64,000 nt of DNA from Candidatus Poribacteria bacterium. Lineage in GTDB: Bacteria; Poribacteria; WGA-4E; WGA-3G. Of the stretch, positions 17,902 to 25,888 are shown in pieces (within the stretch, counting starts at the first letter, position 1; each line of letters opens with the position of its first letter). The stretch lies in the NCBI GenBank assembly GCA_009841255.1, contig VXMD01000050.1, positions 102,906 to 166,905 of the forward strand. The letters are read 5' to 3'. A program made the translations under genes and the position numbers. Below the pieces are notes generated by a model, which did no database searches, was not told where the DNA came from, and worked only from the letters and a program-made list of their open reading frames with translations.

Positions 17902-19299
17902 CTACTCTTCGTCTTTTGCTTCTGCTTTGAGTCGATACAACTCCGCTGTCAATTCGGTGACAATGTCGGCATACGCCGGATCGTCGTAGACGCTGCACAT
18001 CTCGTTCGGATCCTTCTCAAGATCGAAGAGTTCCCATTCGGGTTCTTTCGATTCATCAATCGAACCCGTAGTGCCGAGTGCCTCGCCGTAGTAATAGATG
18101 AGTTTATAACGATGCGTCCGTATCCCGTAGTGTGCGGGAACATAGTGGTGTGTGAGATGCATCCAGTAACGATAGTACATTGAAGTTCGCCAATCGTCAG
18201 GTGTATCGCCGTTGAAGAGTGGACGCAGGCTCGTTCCCTGCATGTCGTCTGGGATGGAGAGTCTAGCATAGTCGAGCCAGGTCTCTGCGAAATCTATGTT
18301 CAGTGCCATTGCGTCGCATGAGCTGCCGGGTTGGATCTCGCGCGGGTAGCGGACAAGGAACGGCATCCGCAAGGATTCTTCGTACATGAACCGCTTGTCA
18401 TACCAGCCGTGGTCGCCCAAGAAGAAGCCCTGATCGGAGGTATAGATGACGATCGTATCGTCCGCGAGACCTTCTTCGTCAAGATAGTCGAGCATGCGTC
18501 CAACGTTGTCGTCAATTGAGGCGACGCAGCGGAGATACTCCTTGATGTATCGTTGATACTGCCAGTTTGCCAACTCCTTCTCCGACAATCCTTCAGGTGG
18601 CGGACCGAGTGTGTCAATCTTGAGGTCTCTTTCGGTCATGTGCCCGAAGACCCGCATTTTCGCGTCCCTTGCGGCGTTTGAGCGGTTCTCGTAATCGTCG
18701 AAAAAGTTATCCGGCATTGGAACGTTTTCGTCCTCGAACATGTGTGCATGCTTCTCATCGGAATCCCACGGACGGTGGGGTGCCTTGTGGTGACACATCA
18801 TAAAGAACGGTCGCTCCGTGTCCCAATTCTGCAACCATTCCAACGAGAAATCGGTGATGATGTCGGTGGTATAACCTTTATGGGTTTTCTCGCCGTCGGG
18901 TTCGAGCATCACTGGATCGTGATAGAGTCCTTGTCCGGGTAAGACGTTCCAGTAGTCGAAACCTGTCGGATCTGCGTTCCCGCCGTGACCGAGGTGCCAT
19001 TTGCCTACCATTGCGGTCTGATAGCCGTCCGATTGGAGCATCTTCGCGACGTTTGGTCTCCTACCGTCAAGGGGGTCTGATAGCGTCTTAACGCCGTTGA
19101 GATGGCTGTGTGTGCCAGTCAAAATGTTCGCACGACTCGGTGTACAAATGGAGTTGACGCAGAAACAGTTTTGAAGAATCATGCCCCCATCGGCGATACG
19201 ATCGAGGTTCGGGGTTTGGTTAATCCGACTCCCGTAACTGCTGATAGCGTGTGAAGCGTGGTCGTCGGACATGATGAATAGGATATTCGGTCTGCTCAA
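17902..19299 (-). CDS. Cys-type sulfatase
   Basis: A 465-residue arylsulfatase-family enzyme that hydrolyses sulfate esters. It starts SRPNILFIMSDDHA, with the metal-binding Asp pair. The formylglycine-forming motif C-T-P-S-R (ICTPSRANILTG) follows, then VGKWHLG, HHKAPHRPW and TSDQGFFLGDHGWYDKR, with C-terminal ELFDLEKDPNE. The TTG start at 19299 is supported by AAAGGAGG 5 bases upstream; an upstream ATG at 19332 would bury that site. No signal peptide is visible. The activating enzyme is not evident in the window, since the SUMF1-like gene near 12.5 kb lacks one key cysteine. It heads the operon with the mannonate dehydratase-like gene. Confidence 0.9.
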   Translation of the reverse strand: MSRPNILFIMSDDHASHAISSYGSRINQTPNLDRIADGGMILQNCFCVNSICTPSRANILTGTHSHLNGVKTLSDPLDGRRPNVAKMLQSDGYQTAMVGKWHLGHGGNADPTGFDYWNVLPGQGLYHDPVMLEPDGEKTHKGYTTDIITDFSLEWLQNWDTERPFFMMCHHKAPHRPWDSDEKHAHMFEDENVPMPDNFFDDYENRSNAARDAKMRVFGHMTERDLKIDTLGPPPEGLSEKELANWQYQRYIKEYLRCVASIDDNVGRMLDYLDEEGLADDTIVIYTSDQGFFLGDHGWYDKRFMYEESLRMPFLVRYPREIQPGSSCDAMALNIDFAETWLDYARLSIPDDMQGTSLRPLFNGDTPDDWRTSMYYRYWMHLTHHYVPAHYGIRTHRYKLIYYYGEALGTTGSIDESKEPEWELFDLEKDPNEMCSVYDDPAYADIVTELTAELYRLKAEAKDEE

Positions 19300-19346
19300 T
19301 TTTTCCTCCTTTAGATTTATAAATGCGTCCAAATTTGGGCTGTCGA

Positions 19347-20102
19347 CTATTCGACAACTTCGGGCAATGGTGGTGCCTCGTCAAGAACGTACCCAAGTGT
19401 TTTCGACTCCTGTTGTCTCTGATGCCATTCCATCCACATTTGTCGTGCTATGCCAGTCCCCTTTATATTTCCTCTTATCCCTTGATAACTGGAGAGAGAC
19501 CCATGTATAGCCGCCAGAATAGCAATGTCAGGAAAAGACTGCACGAGATAACGCACTGCTTCTACGATGCCATTGCTCGGGTACAGGATCGTAGCTAACA
19601 GCGCAAAAGCAGAAAACCAGCATGAAAAATGGCAAACAAAGAACATCAAACGTTGAATTGGGCGCAACAAGATGCTTTGTGCTTCTCTGACAGAACGGAG
19701 GGTTCGCATACTTTCTGATGCTGATAGTTCTTCAAGAGTGTTTCCTTGTGTTATTGTCTCCTGTTGTCGCAGATACCATTGTGTCCAACTCTGATTTTCT
19801 TTGGTAAACCCTCTTACGTAACAGCCTGCCCGCCAGAAACTGATGAAGAGGGCACAGGGGAGGGCAATCCAATATACCTCATATGCGAAATCGGCAACGA
19901 TATCTCCGATGATAAGCGTAAAGGCTGTTAGAATAGATGCTGCCTCAATTATATCTGGCAACGTGCCATATATGAACGGATCGTCTGAGAGCGTAGCTAG
20001 TGCAGAGAATGAAATCCAACTCACGCACAAAGAGACCATAAAGGTTATCATAAAGGTTATCGGATTCAGAACCCTGAAGAGCAGCGTTTTTGGGATTTTC
20101 AT
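19347..20102 (-). CDS. Four-helix membrane protein of unknown function
   Basis: A 251-residue protein with four hydrophobic segments, arranged as two pairs (about 12-35 and 55-95; about 150-175 and 185-205). A central cytoplasmic loop carries WTQWYLRQQETITQGNTLEEL, and the C-terminal tail carries WMEWHQRQQESKTLGYVLDE. The two loops look alike (W..W..RQQE), so the protein may be an internal duplication. I do not recognise a family. It lies upstream of the sulfatase operon but 47 bases away, with an A/T-rich gap. Confidence 0.65.
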   Translation of the reverse strand: MKIPKTLLFRVLNPITFMITFMVSLCVSWISFSALATLSDDPFIYGTLPDIIEAASILTAFTLIIGDIVADFAYEVYWIALPCALFISFWRAGCYVRGFTKENQSWTQWYLRQQETITQGNTLEELSASESMRTLRSVREAQSILLRPIQRLMFFVCHFSCWFSAFALLATILYPSNGIVEAVRYLVQSFPDIAILAAIHGSLSSYQGIRGNIKGTGIARQMWMEWHQRQQESKTLGYVLDEAPPLPEVVE

Positions 20103-20249
20103 GGCATCTACTTCTCACGAAGCGAAGTTGAAATGAACCGCACTATTATAAACCTTTAAATTCACAATTTTTCACATCATACCGTATTCTGTGATTGGAG
20201 TCAATCTTTTTATGGGATAAGTGTTTTGTGTGAATCTTAGAGCAAAACA

Positions 20250-20278
20250 TTGAAATAATTTAGTATCTGGGATATACT
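20250..20278 (+). promoter_or_regulatory. Strong sigma70-type promoter
   Basis: TTGAAA (20250-20255), a 17-base spacer, and TATACT (20273-20278), 49 bases before the lipoprotein ATG at 20328. Confidence 0.7.
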
Positions 20279-20327
20279 GACAGATAGGGAATGCTAAAGA
20301 TTCACTAACTGCTATGGAGGAAATACG

Positions 20328-20989
20328 ATGAAAATTACCTCGATTTTACTCACATGCCTTCTGAGTCTGCCGCTTTTTATCGGTTGTGGCGAGACAGAAG
20401 ATGCCTCTGAGTCTGTCCTTCCTGTCGATTCTGTATCAGCGTTGCCAGCGGACGACGACATTGAAGGACTCTATCGACTCGGAATCCTGACAGACTGGTA
20501 TAATACAGAAGACCCAGTAGTATAACCAAATACCTCCGGGCACGCCTTCTATGGAAATTTGGGAATCTACCAGAAATCCACATCGTCGCGGATATAGAAC
20601 TCAAAAAACGACAACGGCTCTATCCAACGCTTGATGAATACATCCAGTACCTCCAAGCATGCTGTCGCCTTTGGCCAAGTCCACAGTTAGTAAAAGAAGT
20701 TGGAGACATTCGGAAACGGAAAGCCGAAGCAAAACCGTTTATCATGATATATGATACCATATATACGGATAATATGGGTACCCCGTCAGCAAACGCCCTA
20801 AAGGGGTTAGAGACAATTTACCAACGAGAACTCTCAAGAGACGAAGAGATTGCGTCTCTATTGGCGATAGCAGGTAATACGGAAAGCCAGGCGGCACTCG
20901 ACTGGCAGGTACATAGAGAAGACTTCCGAACGATACACATATATCTACTGCATAATTTGAGAATAGTCTGGTATCCAGTGCGAGATTGA
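20328..20989 (+). pseudogene. Lipoprotein gene broken by a frameshift
   Basis: The first frame (20328-20525) encodes a lipoprotein signal with lipobox LPLFIGC and about 45 more residues ending DWYNTEDPVV. Immediately after the stop, another frame stays open from 20504 to 20989 with protein-like composition (TKYLRARLLWKFGNLPEI, then LYPTLDEYIQYLQ). One extra or missing base near 20520-20525 would join the two into a lipoprotein of about 215 residues. It has a good promoter and a TGGAGG site before the ATG. Either the gene is recently inactivated or the sequence has an error. The function is unknown. Confidence 0.6.
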
Positions 20990-21010
20990 AGATATGACCT
21001 GCCCATTGCC

Positions 21011-22039
21011 TTATTTGGCTTTAATCTCTTCCCATGCTCGGTTGTAGTGCCTCGTAAAATCCCCCGGATCTTTCAGCCATTCAAGGGATTCCAAAACTTC
21101 TGCAGGCGGATAGATGAATTTGTGTTCTCGTAGATGTTCCGGTAAGTATTCTTTCGCTGTCGGGACGCAGGTTCCGTATTTCGTGAAAGCCGTAATCTTG
21201 GCATTGACTTCAGGACGAAGAAGGTAATTGATAAATTGCTCGGCGAGTGCCTTATGTGGTGCGGACTTCGGAATACAAACGGCGTCGATGAACTGACTGG
21301 ATCCTTCTTTGGGAATGACGTACCGGACCGTTGGTCGGGTCTCGGTTGCTCGGAACGCATCGCCACTCCAGCAGTGTGCCATAACGACATCTCCTGCGAT
21401 AAGGAGTTCTTCCGCCTCGCTCTTATACTGTTTGACGAGCGGTTTCTGGGCGATGAGTTTCTCTTTCGCTGCTTTAATCTCTTTTAGATCGGTGGTGTTG
21501 AGGCTGTATCCGAGCAGTTTAAGTGCCGCACCAATGGTCTCGCGTTGGTCATCTAACATGCTGAATTGGTTCTTGTATTGCGCGTCCCAAAGCACTGTCC
21601 AACTGTCGGGTGCCGGTGTGACGACGGACGAATCGTAGGCGATCCCCGCAGTTCCGAATGTGTAAGGAATAGAATATCGGTTTTCGGCATCGAAGTATTT
21701 GCCGAGGAACAGCGGACTAATATTCTGGAAGTTAGGGATGTTGTCGCGGTTTAGTTCAGCTAACAGGTTTTGTTTGATTAAGATCGACACCATATAGTCG
21801 GACGGCATGATGATGTCATATCCCGTCGCACCTGCTAACAACTTCGCGAGGAGGTCCTCGTTGCTAGCGTAGGTATCGATAAGAACGTTCACCCCGTATT
21901 CGTTTTCAAATCCCTCTCGGATGTCGTCGCTGACGTAACCCGCCCATGTAAAGACGTTGAGTTGTTTCTTTTGTCCATCGCTATCGCCGACAAAAAGCGC
22001 GAGGAGTATCAATAATAAAAGAATACATTTGTTGCGCAT
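21011..22039 (-). CDS. potD: Spermidine/putrescine-type ABC transporter substrate-binding protein
   Basis: A 342-residue periplasmic binding protein with a signal peptide (ILLLLILLALFVG) and the PotD/PotF fold: LNVFTWAGYVSDDIREGFE, VLIDTYASNEDLLAKLLAG, GYDIIMPSDYMV, YSIPYTFGTAGIAYD and FIDAVCIPKSAPH. Aromatic and acidic residues that bind polyamine amines are placed as in the family. No permease or ATPase genes flank it, so it is an orphan component here. It faces the rhodanese gene's 3' end across a gap that holds partial leader element copy H. Confidence 0.88.
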   Translation of the reverse strand: MRNKCILLLLILLALFVGDSDGQKKQLNVFTWAGYVSDDIREGFENEYGVNVLIDTYASNEDLLAKLLAGATGYDIIMPSDYMVSILIKQNLLAELNRDNIPNFQNISPLFLGKYFDAENRYSIPYTFGTAGIAYDSSVVTPAPDSWTVLWDAQYKNQFSMLDDQRETIGAALKLLGYSLNTTDLKEIKAAKEKLIAQKPLVKQYKSEAEELLIAGDVVMAHCWSGDAFRATETRPTVRYVIPKEGSSQFIDAVCIPKSAPHKALAEQFINYLLRPEVNAKITAFTKYGTCVPTAKEYLPEHLREHKFIYPPAEVLESLEWLKDPGDFTRHYNRAWEEIKAK

Positions 22040-22117
22040 AATTTTCTCCCTTGGGGTCTATACAGTGTAACATCAAAAACCAAGCTTGAAACGAAGTGGA
22101 AAGTGACTCTTAAAAAG

Positions 22118-22168
22118 GCGCGTCAAACTCTAAACCAATATTGTTTTCCCGCAAGGTATAATTAAAAA
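22118..22168 (+). repeat. Dispersed leader element, partial copy H
   Basis: GGCGCGTC, a spacer, and CCGCAAGGTATAATTAAAAA end without a start codon on this strand. It lies between divergent and convergent gene ends, so it is probably non-functional here. Confidence 0.5.
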
Positions 22169-22232
22169 TTTGCTCGATACCGAAATGTTGACAAGGTCTG
22201 TTATCTATGCTAATCTATGTGCATAGATGGCC

Positions 22233-22598
22233 TTATTCATCGGATTCTTCGGTTGGGAGTCCTTCGGCTTTCCAACCGCGGAAACCGCCCGTTAGCACTG
22301 AGACGTTTTCATAGCCCATGTTTTTTAGCGTGTGCGCGGAGAGCGTCGCACGGGTGCCACCGCCACAGTACGTAACGATATGTGTGTCTGCGTCAGGGGC
22401 AATCTCATCAATATCGAGTTCAAGGTAGCCGCGTGGTAGAGAAACGGCCGCCGGTAGATGTTCTTCATCGTAATCGGGTTCGTCACGGACATCTATCAGG
22501 ACAACCGATTGGTTTGCGTCCGTAAGTTCGGCGGGTGAAATGTGTCCGACGTTCGCTTTCGCTTCGGCAACGAGTTGTTCAAGGGTTTTCAGTGGCAT
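22233..22598 (-). CDS. Single-domain rhodanese-like sulfurtransferase
   Basis: A 121-residue protein with one rhodanese domain. It has LIDVRDEPDYDEEHLPAAVSLP (the CH2A-like region) and the active-site loop TYCGGGTRAT with the catalytic Cys in C-x-x-G-x-R form. It probably transfers sulfane sulfur; the physiological acceptor is unknown. GGAGG lies 6 bases before the ATG. It is monocistronic, behind a repeat element and a recognisable promoter. Confidence 0.9.
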   Translation of the reverse strand: MPLKTLEQLVAEAKANVGHISPAELTDANQSVVLIDVRDEPDYDEEHLPAAVSLPRGYLELDIDEIAPDADTHIVTYCGGGTRATLSAHTLKNMGYENVSVLTGGFRGWKAEGLPTEESDE

Positions 22599-22617
22599 TG
22601 TTTTCCTCCATTTATAG

Positions 22618-22680
22618 TTGTCGGTAGTCGGTTAAGAGGTTTTTGTCTAACAGAACCCTCTTGTAACTGATAGCCTATGA
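22618..22680. repeat. MITE-like intergenic repeat, copy 2
   Basis: GTTGTCGGTAGTCGGTTAAG at the left and CCTCTTGTAACTGATAGCC at the right are imperfect inverted ends of the family described at 41.7 and 52.6 kb. It sits within the rhodanese leader. Confidence 0.5.
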
Positions 22681-22688
22681 TCATGCAC

Positions 22689-22718
22689 ACTATAGCATAA
22701 TGTCCGTAGATGCGTCAA
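22689..22718 (-). promoter_or_regulatory. Promoter of the rhodanese gene
   Basis: On the minus strand, TTGACG (22718-22713), an 18-base spacer, and TATAGT (22694-22689). It lies just downstream of leader element copy I. Confidence 0.55.
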
Positions 22719-22720
22719 TA

Positions 22721-22899
22721 TTTTTTAACTTACCTTGCGAAATCATAAGCGTGGTTTTGTGAGTGACGTGCCTTCCTCTGGAGTCGCCTGCGTGTTTTTG
22801 CGAATCAGAATCAACGGTATGAAGCCCGTGTGGGCTTCAAATCAACGGTATTCATGCCGTGTGGCATTCCCCGGGGTATTTCTGCGTATTGTTGCAGGC
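22721..22899 (-). repeat. Dispersed leader element, copy I, carrying two nested hairpin modules
   Basis: On the minus strand, GCCTGC (22899-22894) and GCAGGC (22791-22786) are the hairpin ends. Between them lie two modules of the form stem-ACAC-stem followed by ATACCGTTGATT: GAATGCC/GGCAT and GAAGCCC/GGGCTTC. The 3' core reads CGCAAGGTAAGTTAAAAAA at 22739-22721. Confidence 0.6.
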
Positions 22900-22930
22900 T
22901 TGCGGTTTGGCATTTTAGAAAGGAGAAGAT

Positions 22931-23374
22931 ATGGAATTGGTGAAAGAATCGGTTCAATCTGTGCTTGAGAAGGAACGGATTGGGAGTCCAGTGTTTCTAC
23001 GATGCGTCCTACATGTAGCCGGTGATGCATCGGATCTGCTATCACCGGTGTCAGAGATGGCGGCACTCGCGAATGGATGGATGCCCTCACTGCCAGCGCG
23101 TGTCTATGCCCAAGGAGAGGCAGAGGCAACACAGGTTACGGTAATGCTCCACTATGTGGGCGGGCAGATGGCGTTGTTGAGTGTCAATCGGGTCGAAGTC
23201 GAGACGGCGATTGACATTATGTTGGTCGGCAATAAAGGCGTTATCTATCATGAAACGCCGGTGGGCCGGCACTACCTGAACGCCACATCACCACAATTGG
23301 GTGGTAGCGGTGAATTGACAGCGGCTATCGCGCAATCGCTTGAGAGCGGTCAACCTATTACCTTGGAGGCTTAA
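22931..23374 (+). CDS. Small protein resembling a Gfo/Idh/MocA C-terminal domain
   Basis: A 147-residue protein of unknown function. The middle (VTVMLHYVGGQMALLSVNRV and DIMLVGNKGVIYHETP) looks like the beta-sheet domain of Gfo/Idh/MocA oxidoreductases, but there is no nucleotide-binding Rossmann motif. The gene ends 2 bases before the full oxidoreductase gene, whose GGAGG site lies inside its last codons, so the two are translationally coupled. It may be a regulatory or structural partner of that enzyme, or a degenerate paralog of it. Confidence 0.72.
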   Translation: MELVKESVQSVLEKERIGSPVFLRCVLHVAGDASDLLSPVSEMAALANGWMPSLPARVYAQGEAEATQVTVMLHYVGGQMALLSVNRVEVETAIDIMLVGNKGVIYHETPVGRHYLNATSPQLGGSGELTAAIAQSLESGQPITLEA

Positions 23375-23376
23375 AC

Positions 23377-24519
23377 ATGCAACAGAATGGAAAATATGGG
23401 GTTCTCCTACTCGGTGGAAATCGCACGCATCAAGAGAATTACGCCTTGAGTTTTGCGCAGGATACACGCTGTCGGTTGGTCGCTTTCGCCGATGAGCCGG
23501 ATGCACCCCCAGAGCGGATTCGGTTGGCACGTACGCTCGCTGAATCGTTGGATTTGCCGTTCATAGACCTCGACGCGGCACTCGCGCGCGAAGATGTACA
23601 TATCGTCAGTCTCTGTACAGATGTAGAACGTCGCGGACGTATAGGCGCGAAATGCGCGGAAGCGGGAAAGCACGTCTATCTCGATAAGCCGATGGCATTC
23701 ACTCCGGAAGATGCGGAACGGATCGTTGCAGCCGTTGCGAAGAGTGGTGTGCGGAGTCAAATGTTCAGCAACATTCACAGTGCGTGGGCGCGCACCGTCC
23801 AGCAGGCGTTGACAGGTGGAAGCATCGGCGAACTTCGGGCAGTCCATTGCGATGTCCTGTTCTCCAAAGGGCATCCCGGTAGTGCACCTGTCGGAGAAAA
23901 AAGGATCGAAAAATCCGAACGCGAACGCTACAGTTTTGTTGAAGCGAAACCTGAAATGTTTGATGTCGGTGTCTACGCTGTGTCTATGGTGAATTGGTTG
24001 ACCCAGAAACGGGTACAGCGTGTTTTTGGTGGAACGGCGAACTATTTCTTTAAGGAACACAGCGGCTGTGATGTTGAAGACTTCGGGGCTTTGCTCCTGA
24101 CGTTGGAAGATGGGATCACAGCCACGATCGCCGGTGGACGTTACGGGTGGCAGAGTCATGCCCAGGGTGGGGTCCGAAAGGTGCATCTCGTCGGCACTGA
24201 AGGGAGTCTGACCTTTGATGCGTCAGCGAACCGTTTGGAGGTATTTGCGGCTGAACCGGCGTTTGAACCCCCCTCACCGCATCCGCTCGATCCGATGGGG
24301 ATGTGGAGTAGCACACAAGCAGAGATTAAGATGCCCCCGAAGCAACAGTGGATAGATGTCGGGAGTGATGACGACAGTGCACGTGAATTCGGTGCATTTG
24401 TCGATTGTATTGAAAAGGGGGTAGAGAGCGAAATGAACGCAGAATTTGCGGCGCATTCCGTAGAAATTATCTGTGCAGGGTATCGTTCGGCAGCCACTGG
24501 AAAGGTTATCGATCTCTAA
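23377..24519 (+). CDS. Gfo/Idh/MocA family NAD(P)-dependent oxidoreductase
   Basis: A 380-residue sugar dehydrogenase-like enzyme. The N-terminal Rossmann domain begins YGVLLLGGNRTHQENYAL, followed by RLVAFADEPDAPPER. The conserved EAGKHVYLDKPMAFTPEDAERI (the EKP-like catalytic Lys motif, here DKP) is at about residue 105. The C-terminal half has the beta-sheet domain with VGTEGSLTFDASANRLEVF. Members oxidise sugars, inositols or sugar acids. The substrate cannot be told, but nearby sulfatase and uronate-type genes suggest sugar catabolism. The GGAGG site lies 7 bases before the ATG. Confidence 0.87.
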   Translation: MQQNGKYGVLLLGGNRTHQENYALSFAQDTRCRLVAFADEPDAPPERIRLARTLAESLDLPFIDLDAALAREDVHIVSLCTDVERRGRIGAKCAEAGKHVYLDKPMAFTPEDAERIVAAVAKSGVRSQMFSNIHSAWARTVQQALTGGSIGELRAVHCDVLFSKGHPGSAPVGEKRIEKSERERYSFVEAKPEMFDVGVYAVSMVNWLTQKRVQRVFGGTANYFFKEHSGCDVEDFGALLLTLEDGITATIAGGRYGWQSHAQGGVRKVHLVGTEGSLTFDASANRLEVFAAEPAFEPPSPHPLDPMGMWSSTQAEIKMPPKQQWIDVGSDDDSAREFGAFVDCIEKGVESEMNAEFAAHSVEIICAGYRSAATGKVIDL

Positions 24520-24670
24520 GCGAGACGTTTTGTTTTTTGTTAGCGGGATTGGATGAAAATTAATAAAATATTTCGGTAATTTGATGTTTTTCCCAGGCCC
24601 GGTAGGGCTTTTGCTGAGGTGTTTCTTCACGGTTTGCAACCAGGGTTTCCACTTTTCGGATTCGGCAACA

Positions 24671-24847
24671 CTATCGCGCACCGACGAGCCGGAGCAGCCA
24701 GTTTGGAGATTTCCGGAACTTTTCGTCTGCTGGCGGCAGGCGAGCGTGCTTTTCGGCTTTCTCTGCGGATAACAGGTCGAGGAGTTTGGATCGCTCGTCG
24801 ATGAGTGCGTTTTCACGTTGATGCGACAGGGTGAGTTGTGCCTTGAA
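24671..24847 (-). pseudogene. In-frame coding relic after the antitoxin stop
   Basis: After the antitoxin stop TAG the same frame stays open for 58 codons. It encodes a charged coiled-coil-like piece (KAQLTLSHQRENALIDERSK) ending in WLLRLVGAR and TAG. It has no start codon of its own and looks like the C-terminal tail of another protein, perhaps mobile-element borne. The stretch 24520-24670 holds nothing I can identify. Confidence 0.35.
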
Positions 24848-25171
24848 CTAAACCGTAATAACCCGCTGTTGCCCCTCTCTGTATCCTGAGGAAGTAATGC
24901 GAATCTCAATATCGCGGTTCAATCGATTCAGAAACGTCAACAGCCGTTCAACGCTATAATGATTAAACTTTCCTTTTTTGAGTCGTGAGATTTCAGGCTG
25001 CTTCACTCCGAGAATCTTCGCCGCTTCCGCTTGGGTGAGCTGACGACCTTCTATAATCTGAAACACTTCAAACCCAAGTTTCGCTTTAAGAAACAGTTCG
25101 TCGGCGTCCGGCAAGTCTAAATCCTTAAACACGTTGCCTGAACTCTTTTCACATTCAATCTTCTTGCTCAT
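24848..25171 (-). CDS. higA: HigA-type XRE antitoxin
   Basis: A 107-residue DNA-binding antitoxin. The helix-turn-helix is at about 45-75 (LTQAEAAKILGVKQPEISRLKKG), with a C-terminal strand IEIRITSSG, as in HigA-like regulators paired with DUF891/RelE-family toxins. It neutralises the toxin and probably represses the pair. Its start overlaps the toxin gene by 17 bases, with the toxin first, which is the usual HigBA order. The gene carries a following in-frame coding relic beyond its stop. Confidence 0.88.
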   Translation of the reverse strand: MSKKIECEKSSGNVFKDLDLPDADELFLKAKLGFEVFQIIEGRQLTQAEAAKILGVKQPEISRLKKGKFNHYSVERLLTFLNRLNRDIEIRITSSGYREGQQRVITV

Positions 25172-25529
25172 AATTCTTCTCCAGTTCCTGCGCCATTCTG
25201 AGGCGTCTCTTGATAAGGTCTACGTCTTTCTTGGAGGTCTTAATTCCGCGCCTTGATTTTTTCTGAAAACAATGCAGGACATAAACCCTCTCTCCAATTT
25301 TCACCGCATACACGGCTCGATAAGTGTCCGTCCTAGAATCCGCTCGTATCTCAAAAACCCCTGAGCCAACGCCCTTGAAGGGTTTAGCCGCCGGAGACAT
25401 ACTTCCCGCCTGTGCAATAAACAAAGCGTCCCCTATATCCTTTTGAACGGACTGCGGAAATTCCTTCAGCTTTGCCTTAGAATCCCCGACCCATATAGCG
25501 TCTCTTAAGTTCAGCCTTTCGTGATCCAT
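25155..25529 (-). CDS. higB: HigB/RelE-family toxin (DUF891/Gp49-like)
   Basis: A 124-residue toxin of the RelE superfamily, expected to cleave mRNA at the ribosome. Diagnostic stretches are AIWVGDSKAKLKEFP, GVFEIRADSRTDTYRAVYAV and ERVYVLHCFQKKSRRGIKTS, the basic/aromatic strand typical of this toxin group. The promoter places transcription within a few bases of the ATG, so the message may be leaderless, and there is no ribosome-binding site. It is the first gene of the pair. Confidence 0.88.
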   Translation of the reverse strand: MDHERLNLRDAIWVGDSKAKLKEFPQSVQKDIGDALFIAQAGSMSPAAKPFKGVGSGVFEIRADSRTDTYRAVYAVKIGERVYVLHCFQKKSRRGIKTSKKDVDLIKRRLRMAQELEKNYEQED

Positions 25530-25534
25530 AATGT

Positions 25535-25563
25535 ATTATAACCAAATGGATATAATATGTCAA
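25535..25563 (-). promoter_or_regulatory. Consensus promoter of higBA
   Basis: On the minus strand, TTGACA (25563-25558), a 17-base spacer and TATAAT (25540-25535), both perfect consensus. The -10 box ends 5 bases before the toxin ATG. Confidence 0.75.
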
Positions 25564-25793
25564 GAATCTCAATCACCACGAAGCCCACCGACCTCTCCCC
25601 CTGGAAAACCATGCCTTAGCGGACGTAGTTGGTGAATATGAGCAAGCCATGAAGAGGTACACACCAGTGTTGATATAACCGGCACGGCAGGTAGGTTGTT
25701 TCTCGCGGAAGGCTGTAATTCTTTCTTCGCTGTCTGCCACGATTTCACTGTAGGGCCGAATATCAGGGACACGAATACTCAGTAATAGTCCTG

Positions 25794-25886
25794 CTATGTC
25801 CGGATAATCAGGTAGTTTATCGTCCCTGTCAAGAGCAAGCCGACAAGTAGGATCAAGGCAATGAGAACCTGGCGTTGATCGCTCAT
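25794..25886 (-). CDS. Possible 30-residue single-span membrane peptide
   Basis: A short frame MSDQRQVLIALILLVGLLL plus TGTINYLIIRT, consisting almost entirely of one membrane helix. Its ATG lies 2 bases after the stop of the T5orf172-like gene, so it could be translated by re-initiation; no separate ribosome-binding site is seen. Small hydrophobic peptides beside nuclease-like genes can act as toxins or membrane anchors, but nothing here proves expression. From its end to 25564 I see no convincing gene; a 110-codon frame in that interval has poor composition and starts inside the neighbour. Confidence 0.35.
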   Translation of the reverse strand: MSDQRQVLIALILLVGLLLTGTINYLIIRT

Positions 25887-25888
25887 CT

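Noticed and set aside
20520-20530. Programmed frameshift in the lipoprotein gene
   Set aside because: No slippery heptamer or downstream stem-loop is seen at the joint; mutation or sequencing error is more likely.
24274-24909. 211-codon minus-strand frame spanning the oxidoreductase end and higA
   Set aside because: Crosses two real genes in the wrong frame and has no family features.
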